From positions 734,511-798,510 of the forward strand of contig NZ_JADJNN010000003.1 of NCBI RefSeq assembly GCF_016714285.1: a DNA stretch of 64,000 nt, read 5' to 3'. Position numbers and translations under genes: made by a program. Below, one piece after another: positions 37,969-45,592 of the stretch. The first letter of the stretch is position 1; each line of letters opens with the position of its first letter. The stretch is from Nannocystis sp. GTDB lineage: Bacteria > Myxococcota_A > Polyangia > Nannocystales > Nannocystaceae. A model generated the notes under the pieces. It worked only from the letters and a program-made list of their open reading frames with translations, was not told where the DNA came from and did not search any database.

Positions 37969-39177
37969 TCACGGCACGTGGACGGAGCTCAGGGCGAAGC
38001 CGGTCATGTCGCTATACGTGTAGGCGCCGACGAGGCCGCCGACGGTCTGAAAGCTGCCGTCGGAGGGGTCGAGCCGGTAGGCCTCGCTGCCCTGGGACAC
38101 GGCCCAGACGTAGCCGTCGAAGTCGACGCTGATGCCGTGGGCGTGCTGCGGCAGCGAGTAGGTCCGCTTGATCGTCATGGTCGCGGTGTCGAAGGCCAGG
38201 ATCCCGCCGGGCGTCGCCTTGTAGAGGGTGCCCGCGCCGTCCTCCATGCAGCCGCCATATTCGCCGGCCGCGACGACCTGCCAGGTCTCGCTGGCGGGGT
38301 CGAAGCGCGAGGCGTTGCCGGCGCAGGTCCATACATATCCCTGCGAGTCCACGGTGATGCCATAACCACCGACGGGCATGTCCCAGCTGCGGTGGGCCAG
38401 GGTGTCGTGGTCGACGAAGTGCAGCTTGGCCTGGCCGACCTGCGAGCCCCAGAAGTTGCCGCGGGCGTCGACGGCCCCGCCGTAGATCCCATAATCGTCG
38501 ATGTAGGCGTCGGTGATGGTGATCGTCGCCTCGATCGCCCCGGTGTCGCCGTCGAGGCGCAGGATGTCGATCGTGCCGGGGGTGTTCAGGCCCGCGGTCC
38601 ACACCTTCTGTTCGGCGAATCGGCAGGTCGTGGCGTCGAAGGTGCCCGGCGTCCACGCGACCGGGCGCTGGCTGAAGTAGGTCATCGGCGTGTGCCAGGC
38701 GATGCACTCCTCGATGCCCCACGGCAGGTGCTGCGCGTCGCTGGCGGTCTGGAGCCCCGGCGTTCCGTTGCTCTCGGCGCAACGCTCGGGCAGCGCGTAG
38801 ATCTTGGTCAGGCCGCCGTTGCGGTTGGCGACCACGACGTCGCCGGCGAGGTTGACCGAGGTGCGCGACGGGTTGCCCGCGGCGTCGGGGCGCGCGACAT
38901 AACGCCCGCGCTCCTTCAGCGTGACGGTGTCGATCTTGCTGATCGTGCCCTGCGTGCTGTTGGCGATCCAGATGAAGGATAGACCGAGCGCGCCGTTGTC
39001 GAGCCCGCAGTCGGTGGCGCCGAGGTCGAGCTGGGGTCCGGTCGTCGGCGTGGTGTCGTCGCTGAGGCCCACGGTGCTCGCGGTCGCCGCGAGCGTCGTC
39101 GATGCTGTGCTGTCGGCGACATCGTCCCCGCAGCCGGTCACCAGCGCCCACAGGCACACATCGACGCCACGCCCCAT
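37969..39177 (-). CDS. Lipoprotein with predicted beta-propeller
   Basis: 402 residues from the ATG at 39177; TATCGT (39191-39186 on the minus strand) ends 8 nt before it. The signal 'GRGVDVCLWALVTGCGDD' has lipobox VTGC, followed by a Ser/Thr linker. Repeated blades such as 'TSVNLAGDVVVANRNGGLTK', 'GITVDSQGYVWTCAGNASRF' and 'GISVDFDGYVWAVSQGSEAY' indicate a Vgb/NHL-like propeller. It is likely surface-anchored and binds an unknown ligand. The 37744-37968 gap before the next lipoprotein shows no gene. Confidence 0.82.
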   Translation of the reverse strand: MGRGVDVCLWALVTGCGDDVADSTASTTLAATASTVGLSDDTTPTTGPQLDLGATDCGLDNGALGLSFIWIANSTQGTISKIDTVTLKERGRYVARPDAAGNPSRTSVNLAGDVVVANRNGGLTKIYALPERCAESNGTPGLQTASDAQHLPWGIEECIAWHTPMTYFSQRPVAWTPGTFDATTCRFAEQKVWTAGLNTPGTIDILRLDGDTGAIEATITITDAYIDDYGIYGGAVDARGNFWGSQVGQAKLHFVDHDTLAHRSWDMPVGGYGITVDSQGYVWTCAGNASRFDPASETWQVVAAGEYGGCMEDGAGTLYKATPGGILAFDTATMTIKRTYSLPQHAHGISVDFDGYVWAVSQGSEAYRLDPSDGSFQTVGGLVGAYTYSDMTGFALSSVHVP

Positions 39178-39222
39178 CACCACGCACGATAGCGGAGGCG
39201 GCCAGACTCGTCGATGCAGCAG

Positions 39223-41013
39223 TTATGGCGGGCGGCGCGTGACGGCTGCCAGCGCGGCGGCCAGGTCGTCCGCGTCGAGGCCGCCCGTCTCCACCGGGCC
39301 GGCGGTGAACAGGGTGCTCTCGGCCAGCGCGGCGCACAGCGGGTGAGCGCGGCGCACCAGCGTGAAACCGGGCCCCGCGACCGCGGCCGGCGTGGCGCAC
39401 AGGTCGGCGCACAGCGCCACGTCGACCCCGGGCTCCATCGGCTCCACGAGCGCGGGCCCCCACGCGGCCGGGGGCCCGAGCTCGCGGACGGCGTCGTGTG
39501 CCTGGCCTTCGCGACAGGTCTCGAAGAACATGTCCCCGAGGACATGCGGTGCGTCGGCTGGATGACGTCCGCGCCACAGCTCTGCCAGCGCCGTGATGAC
39601 CGGGTCATGGCTGCGGACCGTACCCGTCGGCGCGAGCCCGGCCCAGGCGGCGATCAGGCGCTGCCGTGGGCCGATCGCGGGGAACAGCGCGTAGGCGTCA
39701 GACAGGCCCAGACGGGCCCGCAGCGCGGCGTGCAGCGCCGCTCCGTCGGCGCCGCCGAGCACCGCGGGCCCGGCCGTCCGCGGCGCCTCGGCCAGCGCGG
39801 GACAGCCGGCCCACGCGCCCTCGTCGATCGGCTCGATCGGCTCGAGGAAGGGGGTCGGCGTCGGGTCCGGGGCGCGCCGCAGGCCCACACGCCAGTCGGC
39901 GAGGAGCCGTGCGAGTCGTGGGAGCGTGCGCGCGAGCCATGGCCCGTGCTCGCGCAGCGACAGGCGCAGCGTCGGCGCCCCGGGCTCGGCAGGCGGCGTA
40001 CCGAGGCCGCGTGCGCCGGTCGTCAGGTAGAGCAGCGCCAGCAGCGTCGACGCCGGCAGCTGCTCGGCCGGGACCTGCGGCAGCATCGCCGCCGCGTCGA
40101 GGAACAACGCGCCGCCGCCCCAGCCGCGTAGCGGCACACCCTCCTCGACGAGGCCGCGGGCCAGGTCGTCGAGCGCTCGCCAGCGCTGCGCGGCGGGCTC
40201 CAGCATCCCGAGCAGGCCACGCGCGAGCGCCCCGAGCCCGGGTCGCGCGCGGCCATCACCTGGCCCAAGGAGCAGGTCAGAGATCGGTCGCAGGCGATCG
40301 ATCCACGCCGGGTCGGCGGCGGAGATCAGGCCGAGCGCCGCCCCACCGGCGTCCTTGCGGCCCGACAGCACGACCAGGTCCGCGGCCGCGAGCTGGCGGC
40401 GCAGGGCGGGCGCCCCACCGTCGCCGTCGCGCGCGACGTTCTCGGCCAGGCGCGACGCGTCGAGCACGATCGGCACCCGGCGATCGACCCGATCCCGCAG
40501 CGAAGCGAGGGCCGCCAGCGTCGCGCCGGCCAGGCCAGCTCCGCCCCGCGGCCCGAGCAGGCAGCGCGGGGCGCACAGCCAGATGCAGGCCACGTCGCCG
40601 CGGCGCAGCTCCGCCTCGGCCCGCGCCAGATCGATCGTCTCGAGGCCACCCGGAGCACATGTCCCTCCGGACAGGTCGACGAGCGCCCCGCCGCAGCGAG
40701 CGATCGACCAGCGCCCGGTGACATAGACCTCGGTGCACAGCACGCGCAGCCCCGGACGCACCAGCGCCGTCGCGACCACCGCCTCGGCCGCGCGTCCGAG
40801 CGGGGCGGCCAACCATGCGCGCCCGCCGAGCACCGTCGCCACCGCCGAGTCGAGCGCCGCCGCCTCGCCGCGCGCGCGCTGCGTCGGCGGGGCGATCACG
40901 TCGGTCGACAGGTCGCACACCACGGCGCTCGCGGGCAGCCGCGCCGTGTTGAACGCCGCGGCCTGCAGGGCGGCGAGGCGGTGCGTCAGGTCCATGGCTG
41001 GTCTTTCGGACAT
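39223..41013 (-). CDS. Tryptophanase/tyrosine phenol-lyase-like PLP enzyme with extra C-terminal domain
   Basis: 596 residues from the ATG at 41013 (an ATG at 40995 is also possible). Residues of about 1-400 match PLP fold-type I beta-eliminating lyases: 'VLCTEVYVTGRWSIARCGGA', 'VPIVLDASRLAENV' and the PLP lysine in 'LVVLSGRKDAGGAALG' (tryptophanases have SGKKD). These enzymes cleave C-beta bonds of aromatic or Cys-like amino acids. The last 190 residues or so ('DGAALHAALRARLGLSDAYA', 'PHVLGDMFFETCREGQAHD') form an additional domain I do not recognise. Its start overlaps the ATP-grasp gene by 28 nt, and it is the last gene of a six-gene minus-strand operon. Confidence 0.8.
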   Translation of the reverse strand: MSERPAMDLTHRLAALQAAAFNTARLPASAVVCDLSTDVIAPPTQRARGEAAALDSAVATVLGGRAWLAAPLGRAAEAVVATALVRPGLRVLCTEVYVTGRWSIARCGGALVDLSGGTCAPGGLETIDLARAEAELRRGDVACIWLCAPRCLLGPRGGAGLAGATLAALASLRDRVDRRVPIVLDASRLAENVARDGDGGAPALRRQLAAADLVVLSGRKDAGGAALGLISAADPAWIDRLRPISDLLLGPGDGRARPGLGALARGLLGMLEPAAQRWRALDDLARGLVEEGVPLRGWGGGALFLDAAAMLPQVPAEQLPASTLLALLYLTTGARGLGTPPAEPGAPTLRLSLREHGPWLARTLPRLARLLADWRVGLRRAPDPTPTPFLEPIEPIDEGAWAGCPALAEAPRTAGPAVLGGADGAALHAALRARLGLSDAYALFPAIGPRQRLIAAWAGLAPTGTVRSHDPVITALAELWRGRHPADAPHVLGDMFFETCREGQAHDAVRELGPPAAWGPALVEPMEPGVDVALCADLCATPAAVAGPGFTLVRRAHPLCAALAESTLFTAGPVETGGLDADDLAAALAAVTRRPP

Positions 41014-42500
41014 GTCGCATGGAACATGGCCGCGAGCAGCAGCGCCGCGGCGCGCTCGCCGTGGGCGGCGAGCAGCGCCCGCCCGAGCGCCGGTGTACAG
41101 CTGAGATCGCCGAGCACCACGCGGTCGCCGGCCGCCAGCGTGACGCCGCCGACCAGCGTGACCGCGAGGCTCGCGTGCTCGTCGTCGAGGGCTCCGTCCG
41201 GACCGCACCAGCGCAGCACCGGCCCGACCGGCGCGATGTGCCAGCGACCCGCGGGGGGCACGGTGGCGATCGTCCGCGGGGCCGGCAACGTCGCGGCGAG
41301 GAACCAGCGCCAGCGCGGCCGCGCCGCGACCGCGGCCACCAGCGCGTCCTCCAGCGCACGCAGCTCCCCCGCGAGCCGGGGTCGTGACAACAGCACGGCC
41401 GGGAGCGCCGACGCGAGCTCGGGCTGCGACAGCGGCACGGCCGGCAGCGGCGACGCGCGCTCGGGCTGCGACAGCAGCGGCGACGCTCGCCTGGGCTCCG
41501 CGTCGGCGACGATCTCGGCGAGCAGCCCCGCGGCTCCGTTCATCCGCGGGTTCAGGTCGTGGTAGACGCGCGTGCTCGCGTCGACGCGCAGGAAGTCGAG
41601 CCCGAAGGGCCCGTGGAAGCCGCGCTGCGCCAGCATCTGCCCGCAGCGGCGCAGCTCCCCGGCGATCGCCTCGCGCTCCTCGGCCGAGAAGTCCGCCGCC
41701 TCGAAGCGGTTGCCCGCGTAACCGGGACAGCCGCGCTCGTCGGTCGCCACCAGCTGGCGCGAGGGCGGCAGCGCCAGCACCTCGCGGTCGCCCGTCACCA
41801 GCCCCATGACGTTGCACGGCTCGCCGCGCACCCACGCGGCGGCCCGCAGCGGCCCCGGTCCGAGCGCTGGCAGGCGCGCCTGCGCGGCCGCGAAGTCCTC
41901 GCACACCCGCGTCCCGGCCCCGCCGCCCGAGAGCCCCAGCGCCTGCACGACCAGCGTCGCCGCGCCGAGCTTGGCCTGCATCGCCGCCCAGCTCGCGGCG
42001 GTGCAGGGCCAGCGCAGCGGCACGGACGGCGGCGTCGGCAGCACGGTCGGCAGCGCCGCGCAGGCCTTGTCCTCGAGCGACCGACACAGCGCCGCGTCCT
42101 GGGCCCAGAGCGGGCGCGCTCCGAAGATGTCCTGAGGGACAGGTAAGTAGGCGATCACCGTGGCCTGGGCGTCGGGGTCGATCTGCGCCAGGAAGGCCGC
42201 AACAGCGACGCGTGCGCGGACCAGCGTGGCCGCGAACTCGTCGACCACGTGGCTGAAGATGTCGCGGCTGGCCCCGACCAGCCACAGCAGCGGCGGTCCG
42301 TCACCACCTGTCCCGAGAGGCAGCTGCGGGCCGCCGGCCGGCACCACCGCGATCACGCCGACGAGCTCGGCCGCGAACGCGGTGAGGCCCGCGAGCTGCC
42401 CCGGCCCGATGCTCACCGCCACCAGGCGTCGCCCGCTCAGCCGCGCCCGGGCCAGCGTCGCCAGGCGCAGCGCGGCGGTGTCCGCGAGCACCTCGCTCAC
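40986..42500 (-). CDS. ATP-grasp ligase
   Basis: 504 residues. The ATP-grasp core is visible in 'TLVVQALGLSGGGAGTRVCE' (lysine region/P-loop substitute), 'GCPGYAGNRFEAADFSAEE' and the Mg-ligand motif 'HGPFGLDFLRVDASTRVYHD' followed by 'LNPRMNG'. The N-terminal 150 residues are a preATP-grasp-like Rossmann region. A low-complexity 'SQPERASPLPAVPLSQPELA' stretch separates it from a C-terminal domain. ATP-grasp enzymes join a carboxylate to an amine, thiol or hydroxyl, typically forming peptide or ester bonds; here a peptide-type substrate is plausible from the context. It overlaps its neighbours by 4 and 28 nt. Confidence 0.8.
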   Translation of the reverse strand: MSEVLADTAALRLATLARARLSGRRLVAVSIGPGQLAGLTAFAAELVGVIAVVPAGGPQLPLGTGGDGPPLLWLVGASRDIFSHVVDEFAATLVRARVAVAAFLAQIDPDAQATVIAYLPVPQDIFGARPLWAQDAALCRSLEDKACAALPTVLPTPPSVPLRWPCTAASWAAMQAKLGAATLVVQALGLSGGGAGTRVCEDFAAAQARLPALGPGPLRAAAWVRGEPCNVMGLVTGDREVLALPPSRQLVATDERGCPGYAGNRFEAADFSAEEREAIAGELRRCGQMLAQRGFHGPFGLDFLRVDASTRVYHDLNPRMNGAAGLLAEIVADAEPRRASPLLSQPERASPLPAVPLSQPELASALPAVLLSRPRLAGELRALEDALVAAVAARPRWRWFLAATLPAPRTIATVPPAGRWHIAPVGPVLRWCGPDGALDDEHASLAVTLVGGVTLAAGDRVVLGDLSCTPALGRALLAAHGERAAALLLAAMFHATCPKDQPWT

Positions 42501-43726
42501 CGCCCCGCCGGCAGCGCGGCCAGGGCCGCCTCGGCGCGCTCGAGGGTCTCATCGATGTCGGCCGGCGTATGCGCCAGCGACAGGAACCAGTTGTGGGTCG
42601 GGTGCAGCAGCACGCCGCGTCGCGCCATCGCCTCGCTGAAGGCGCAGGCCAGCGCGTGCTCGTGGTCGCCGGCGAAGCCCACCAGCGGCAGCGCCGGCGG
42701 ACCCGAGATCGCCAGCTCCAGCCCGCGCCTGGCGGCCAGGGCCTGCAGCCCGTCGCACAGCCGCGTCCCCATCGCGGCCATGTGTGCACAGGCGGCGGCG
42801 TCGAGCAGCTCGAGGTTGGCGAGGGCGGCCGCCAGCGCCGGCGCCAGGCCCCAGAAGGTCCCCGACACGAACACACGCTGCGCCGCGGCCAGCATCGCCG
42901 CGCTGCCGAGCGTCGCGGCCACCGGGTAGCCGTTGGCCAGCGCCTTCGACAGGCAGTGCAGGTCCGGGGCGATGCCGAAGTGCGCCGCAGATCCGCGCGG
43001 GTCGAGGCGGAAGCCGGCGCGGATGTCGTCGAGCACCAGCGCCGCGCCGTGGCGATCGCACAGCGCCCGAACCTGCGCCCAGTGACCCGCGGGCGGCAGG
43101 GCATTGGCCGCGCCGACCTGCTGGTCGTATGGGCAGAGCAGCACCGCCGCGACCGGCTCGCGCGCCAGAGCGTCGGCGAGCGCCGCGACGTCGCCCCAGG
43201 CGATCCTTCGCACCTGGCCCTGCTCCTGCGCCACCCGACCTGCCCCGAAGGCCAGGTTCACGTGATTGCCGTGCCACGCCCCGTGGGCCACCACCAGCGC
43301 GGCCCGCCCGGTGTGGGCCCGCGCCACCGCGATCGCCACGTCGATCGCGTCGGTGCCGCTCTGCGAGCACGCCGACCACGCCATCCCCGGGTGGCGGGCG
43401 ACCAGCGCCTCGGCCAGCGCCACCTCGACCGGCGAGGGCAGCGAGTGGCACACGCCCCGCGCCTGCTGGGCCGTGAACGCGGCGTCGACCTCGGCCCGCG
43501 CATAACCCGAGACCATCGGCCCGTAGCCGCACAAATAATCGATGTAGGGCTGCCCGTCGGCGTCGCTGAACCGGCAGCCGCGGGCGCCAGCGACGAAGTG
43601 CGGATAATCCTCGGGGATCGTCCGCATCTGGGTGGCCGTGAACGCGAAGCTGCGCCGGTGCCCGAACACCCCGTTCGGGATCACGGCGCGCGCGCGAGCC
43701 AGCAGCGCCGCGTCCTCACCGCTCAT
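42497..43726 (-). CDS. Class III aminotransferase (glutamate-1-semialdehyde aminomutase-like)
   Basis: 409 residues from the ATG at 43726. Family motifs are 'VIPNGVFGHRRSF', 'GQPYIDYLCGYGPMVSGY', 'WSACSQSGTDAIDVAIAVAR', 'GAALVLDDIRAGFRLD' (PLP-binding Asp) and 'CLSKALANGYPVAATLGS' (Schiff-base Lys). The layout is that of GSA-aminomutase-type enzymes, which transfer amino groups within or between small substrates. A housekeeping hemL role is less likely in this setting, beside ATP-grasp and lyase genes. It overlaps the cupin gene upstream by 11 nt and the ATP-grasp gene by 4 nt. Confidence 0.88.
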   Translation of the reverse strand: MSGEDAALLARARAVIPNGVFGHRRSFAFTATQMRTIPEDYPHFVAGARGCRFSDADGQPYIDYLCGYGPMVSGYARAEVDAAFTAQQARGVCHSLPSPVEVALAEALVARHPGMAWSACSQSGTDAIDVAIAVARAHTGRAALVVAHGAWHGNHVNLAFGAGRVAQEQGQVRRIAWGDVAALADALAREPVAAVLLCPYDQQVGAANALPPAGHWAQVRALCDRHGAALVLDDIRAGFRLDPRGSAAHFGIAPDLHCLSKALANGYPVAATLGSAAMLAAAQRVFVSGTFWGLAPALAAALANLELLDAAACAHMAAMGTRLCDGLQALAARRGLELAISGPPALPLVGFAGDHEHALACAFSEAMARRGVLLHPTHNWFLSLAHTPADIDETLERAEAALAALPAGR

Positions 43727-44216
43727 GCGGATCTCCGACGTACGCGGCCCAGCGCGCCCGGTGCTGCGGGAACAGGCGGCCGAACAGGTCCGCGTCGGCC
43801 AAGCTCCGGTCGGTCTCATCGAAGCCCGGCGCGACGACCTCGCTGATGAGCCCGTGCTCCACCCCGGCCGGCAAATATGAGCACTTCCACCACCCGCCCG
43901 GACACGTGAATGCCAGCACTTGCCCGGCCCGCGGATCGCGGCCGAGCACCACCTCGCGCCACTCACCCGCCGGCGAGATCAGGCCGTACACGATGGGCCC
44001 CCCGCTGTGGAAGAAGTGCGTGATATCCGAGGTGTTGCGATGAAAGCGACCGACCGGCGCGCGCGTGCTCAAAAGATAGTAGATCGTGCTGGCGAGCGAA
44101 CGCTCGCCATTCTCACTCGCGAGGGTCGCCGCGGAGCGCCAGCATTCGCCGAAATGTCCGCCCTCCACGTGCGGCACCAGCCCGAGCGCCGCGATCAGCG
44201 AGTCCGCCGGGCTCAC
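43716..44216 (-). CDS. DUF985 (cupin_5) protein 1
   Basis: 166 residues. 'ALGLVPHVEGGHFGECWR', 'STIYYLLSTRAPVGRFHRN', 'DITHFFHSGGPIVYGLISPA' and 'GLISEVVAPGFDETDRSLAD' are typical of the DUF985 family, a cupin barrel of uncertain function related to sugar/nucleotide isomerases. The GTG at 44216 overlaps the stop of the next DUF985 gene (GTGA). It is a tandem paralogue of that gene, and both lie in the same operon. Confidence 0.88.
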   Translation of the reverse strand: MSPADSLIAALGLVPHVEGGHFGECWRSAATLASENGERSLASTIYYLLSTRAPVGRFHRNTSDITHFFHSGGPIVYGLISPAGEWREVVLGRDPRAGQVLAFTCPGGWWKCSYLPAGVEHGLISEVVAPGFDETDRSLADADLFGRLFPQHRARWAAYVGDPHER

Positions 44217-44695
44217 GCGCCACCCCCGACCGACGGCACAAACGGCGCCAGCAGCTCGCGCTTCGCGGGCGACAGCCGCTCCAGCACCCGGGCGTCGGCC
44301 GAGCAGTGATCGTCCGGCGACCAGCCTGGCACCACCGCCTCGCTGATCAGCGCCCACGGCCCCTCCACCAGCTCGATCGCCTTCCAGCGCCCGCCAGGTA
44401 CCACCACCTGAAATGCGTGCGGCGGCCCCAGCAGCTCGGCCCGGTGCTCGCCGTCTGGCGCGAGGCTGTGGACCCGCAGCACGCCGCCCGCGTGATGAAA
44501 GTGCAGCCCGTCGGCCGAGCTGCGGTGCATGCGTGCGCGCGGCGCCTCGGACGTCAGCAGATAATAGATCACCGTGATCAGCGGCCGCGTCCGCGGCCCG
44601 CCCGGGAAGTCCGCGGCGTGATACTGGCGAAAGTATCCGCCCTCGGGGTTTTGCGACAACCCGAGCTCGGCGATCCAGTTCGCGGCGTGATGCAC
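44213..44695 (-). CDS. DUF985 (cupin_5) protein 2
   Basis: 160 residues. 'IAELGLSQNPEGGYFRQYH', 'TVIYYLLTSEAPRARMHRS', 'GLHFHHAGGVLRVHSLAPDG' and 'PWALISEAVVPGWSPDDHCS' place it in DUF985, paralogous to the following gene. Two His-bearing positions of the barrel ('LHFHHAGG') could bind a metal. The GTG at 44695 has TACACT 7 nt upstream, a leaderless-type start, so an internal promoter may exist here; the gap to the oxygenase gene is 45 nt. Confidence 0.87.
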   Translation of the reverse strand: MHHAANWIAELGLSQNPEGGYFRQYHAADFPGGPRTRPLITVIYYLLTSEAPRARMHRSSADGLHFHHAGGVLRVHSLAPDGEHRAELLGPPHAFQVVVPGGRWKAIELVEGPWALISEAVVPGWSPDDHCSADARVLERLSPAKRELLAPFVPSVGGGA

Positions 44696-44702
44696 CGCCG
44701 CG

Positions 44703-44708
44703 AGTGTA
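44703..44708 (-). promoter_or_regulatory. Leaderless-type -10 box (TACACT)
   Basis: On the minus strand TACACT ends 7 nt before the GTG at 44695. Confidence 0.4.
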
Positions 44709-44740
44709 CCCCAAAGCCCGCGTGCACAGGCAACGAGCGA

Positions 44741-45547
44741 TCAGTCGTCGTCGACCACGCCGAGCAGCTCCGCCAGCCCGGGCAGCAGCGCCGGCAGATC
44801 GGCGAGCGCGGCGACCAGGGCCGCGGTGTCGTCCGGCGCGAGCGGCAGGCGGACGCGCCACGCCGGGTCGACCGCGGCCAGCCCCGCGAGCCAGCGCTGC
44901 AGCGCGTCGGCGGCGGTGACCGTCACGATCGACGCGGTCAGCGACAGGGTCGCCAGATCCTCGCTGACCGTCGCGTGCAGCCCGTGGGAGGGCTTGTACA
45001 GCAGATCCCCCGGCGCGAGCAGCAGCTCGCGCGCGCCAGCGCCGAAGCGCCCGCCGGCGTTGCCCGCCAGCGACGCGGTCGGGTCCGGGTCCTCGACGAC
45101 CCAGCGCTTGCGGCCCGCGATCTGCACGATGAAGCTGTCGTGGATGTCGCTGTGTGGCCGCAGCCCCGCGCCCGCGCGGCCGAGGAACAGCTGCAGGTTC
45201 GCCGGCGCCGCGAAGCGCCGCGTCAGCGCCTCGGCGAGCCCGGCCAGCCGCGGGAACAGCCGCTCCGCGTGCGGCACATTGATCGCCTCGTCGACCGGCC
45301 AGGCCCCGGGCGTCGCGTGCTGCCAGCGGCGGGCGATCACCTCGCCCGCGCGGGGGAAGCTGAGGAACGCCGGCTCCGCCCCGAGCTCGACCACCGCGCC
45401 CGCCAGCCTCGCCTCCACCTCGGCGATCGTCGGCAGCGTCGGCAACAACCCGGCCGCCCCGCCAGGGATGTACACGAAGCGCCGCCGCCAGCAGCGGGTC
45501 ATGAAGTCCCCGGCGAGCACCGAGTCGAGCAGCGCCGTCGCTTCCAC
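44741..45547 (-). CDS. Cupin-4/JmjC-type Fe(II)/2-oxoglutarate oxygenase
   Basis: 268 residues. The double-stranded beta-helix of ribosomal-oxygenase-like (RoxA/YcfD, cupin_4) proteins is recognisable: 'LRPHSDIHDSFIVQIAGRKR' contains the H-x-D iron ligands and 'LLLAPGDLLYKPSHGLHATV' the distal His. 'FMTRCWRRRFVYIPGGAAG' is the usual N-terminal landing sequence. Such enzymes hydroxylate Arg, His or other residues of proteins or peptides, which would suit a peptide-modifying role. The GTG at 45547 has TAGGCT 6 nt upstream. It is probably the first gene of the minus-strand operon and is divergent from the PaaK-like gene. Confidence 0.85.
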   Translation of the reverse strand: MEATALLDSVLAGDFMTRCWRRRFVYIPGGAAGLLPTLPTIAEVEARLAGAVVELGAEPAFLSFPRAGEVIARRWQHATPGAWPVDEAINVPHAERLFPRLAGLAEALTRRFAAPANLQLFLGRAGAGLRPHSDIHDSFIVQIAGRKRWVVEDPDPTASLAGNAGGRFGAGARELLLAPGDLLYKPSHGLHATVSEDLATLSLTASIVTVTAADALQRWLAGLAAVDPAWRVRLPLAPDDTAALVAALADLPALLPGLAELLGVVDDD

Positions 45548-45553
45548 CGCGGC

Positions 45554-45559
45554 AGCCTA
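45554..45559 (-). promoter_or_regulatory. Leaderless-type -10 box (TAGGCT) of the oxygenase operon
   Basis: On the minus strand TAGGCT ends 6 nt before the GTG at 45547. It lies within 45 bp of the opposing start at 45593. Confidence 0.45.
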
Positions 45560-45578
45560 CGCCGGCGCGCCGCGATGA

Positions 45579-45584
45579 TAAAGT
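45579..45584 (+). promoter_or_regulatory. Leaderless-type -10 box (TAAAGT) of the PaaK-like gene
   Basis: TAAAGT ends 8 nt before the ATG at 45593, which is therefore favoured over the ATG at 45575. Confidence 0.4.
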
Positions 45585-45592
45585 CCGCGCCG

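Noticed and set aside
35827..38982. 1051-codon open frame on the plus strand opposite two lipoproteins
   Set aside because: It has no domain, is dominated by Val/Gly/Arg/Asp, and lies opposite genes with clear signal peptides and Cys repeats.
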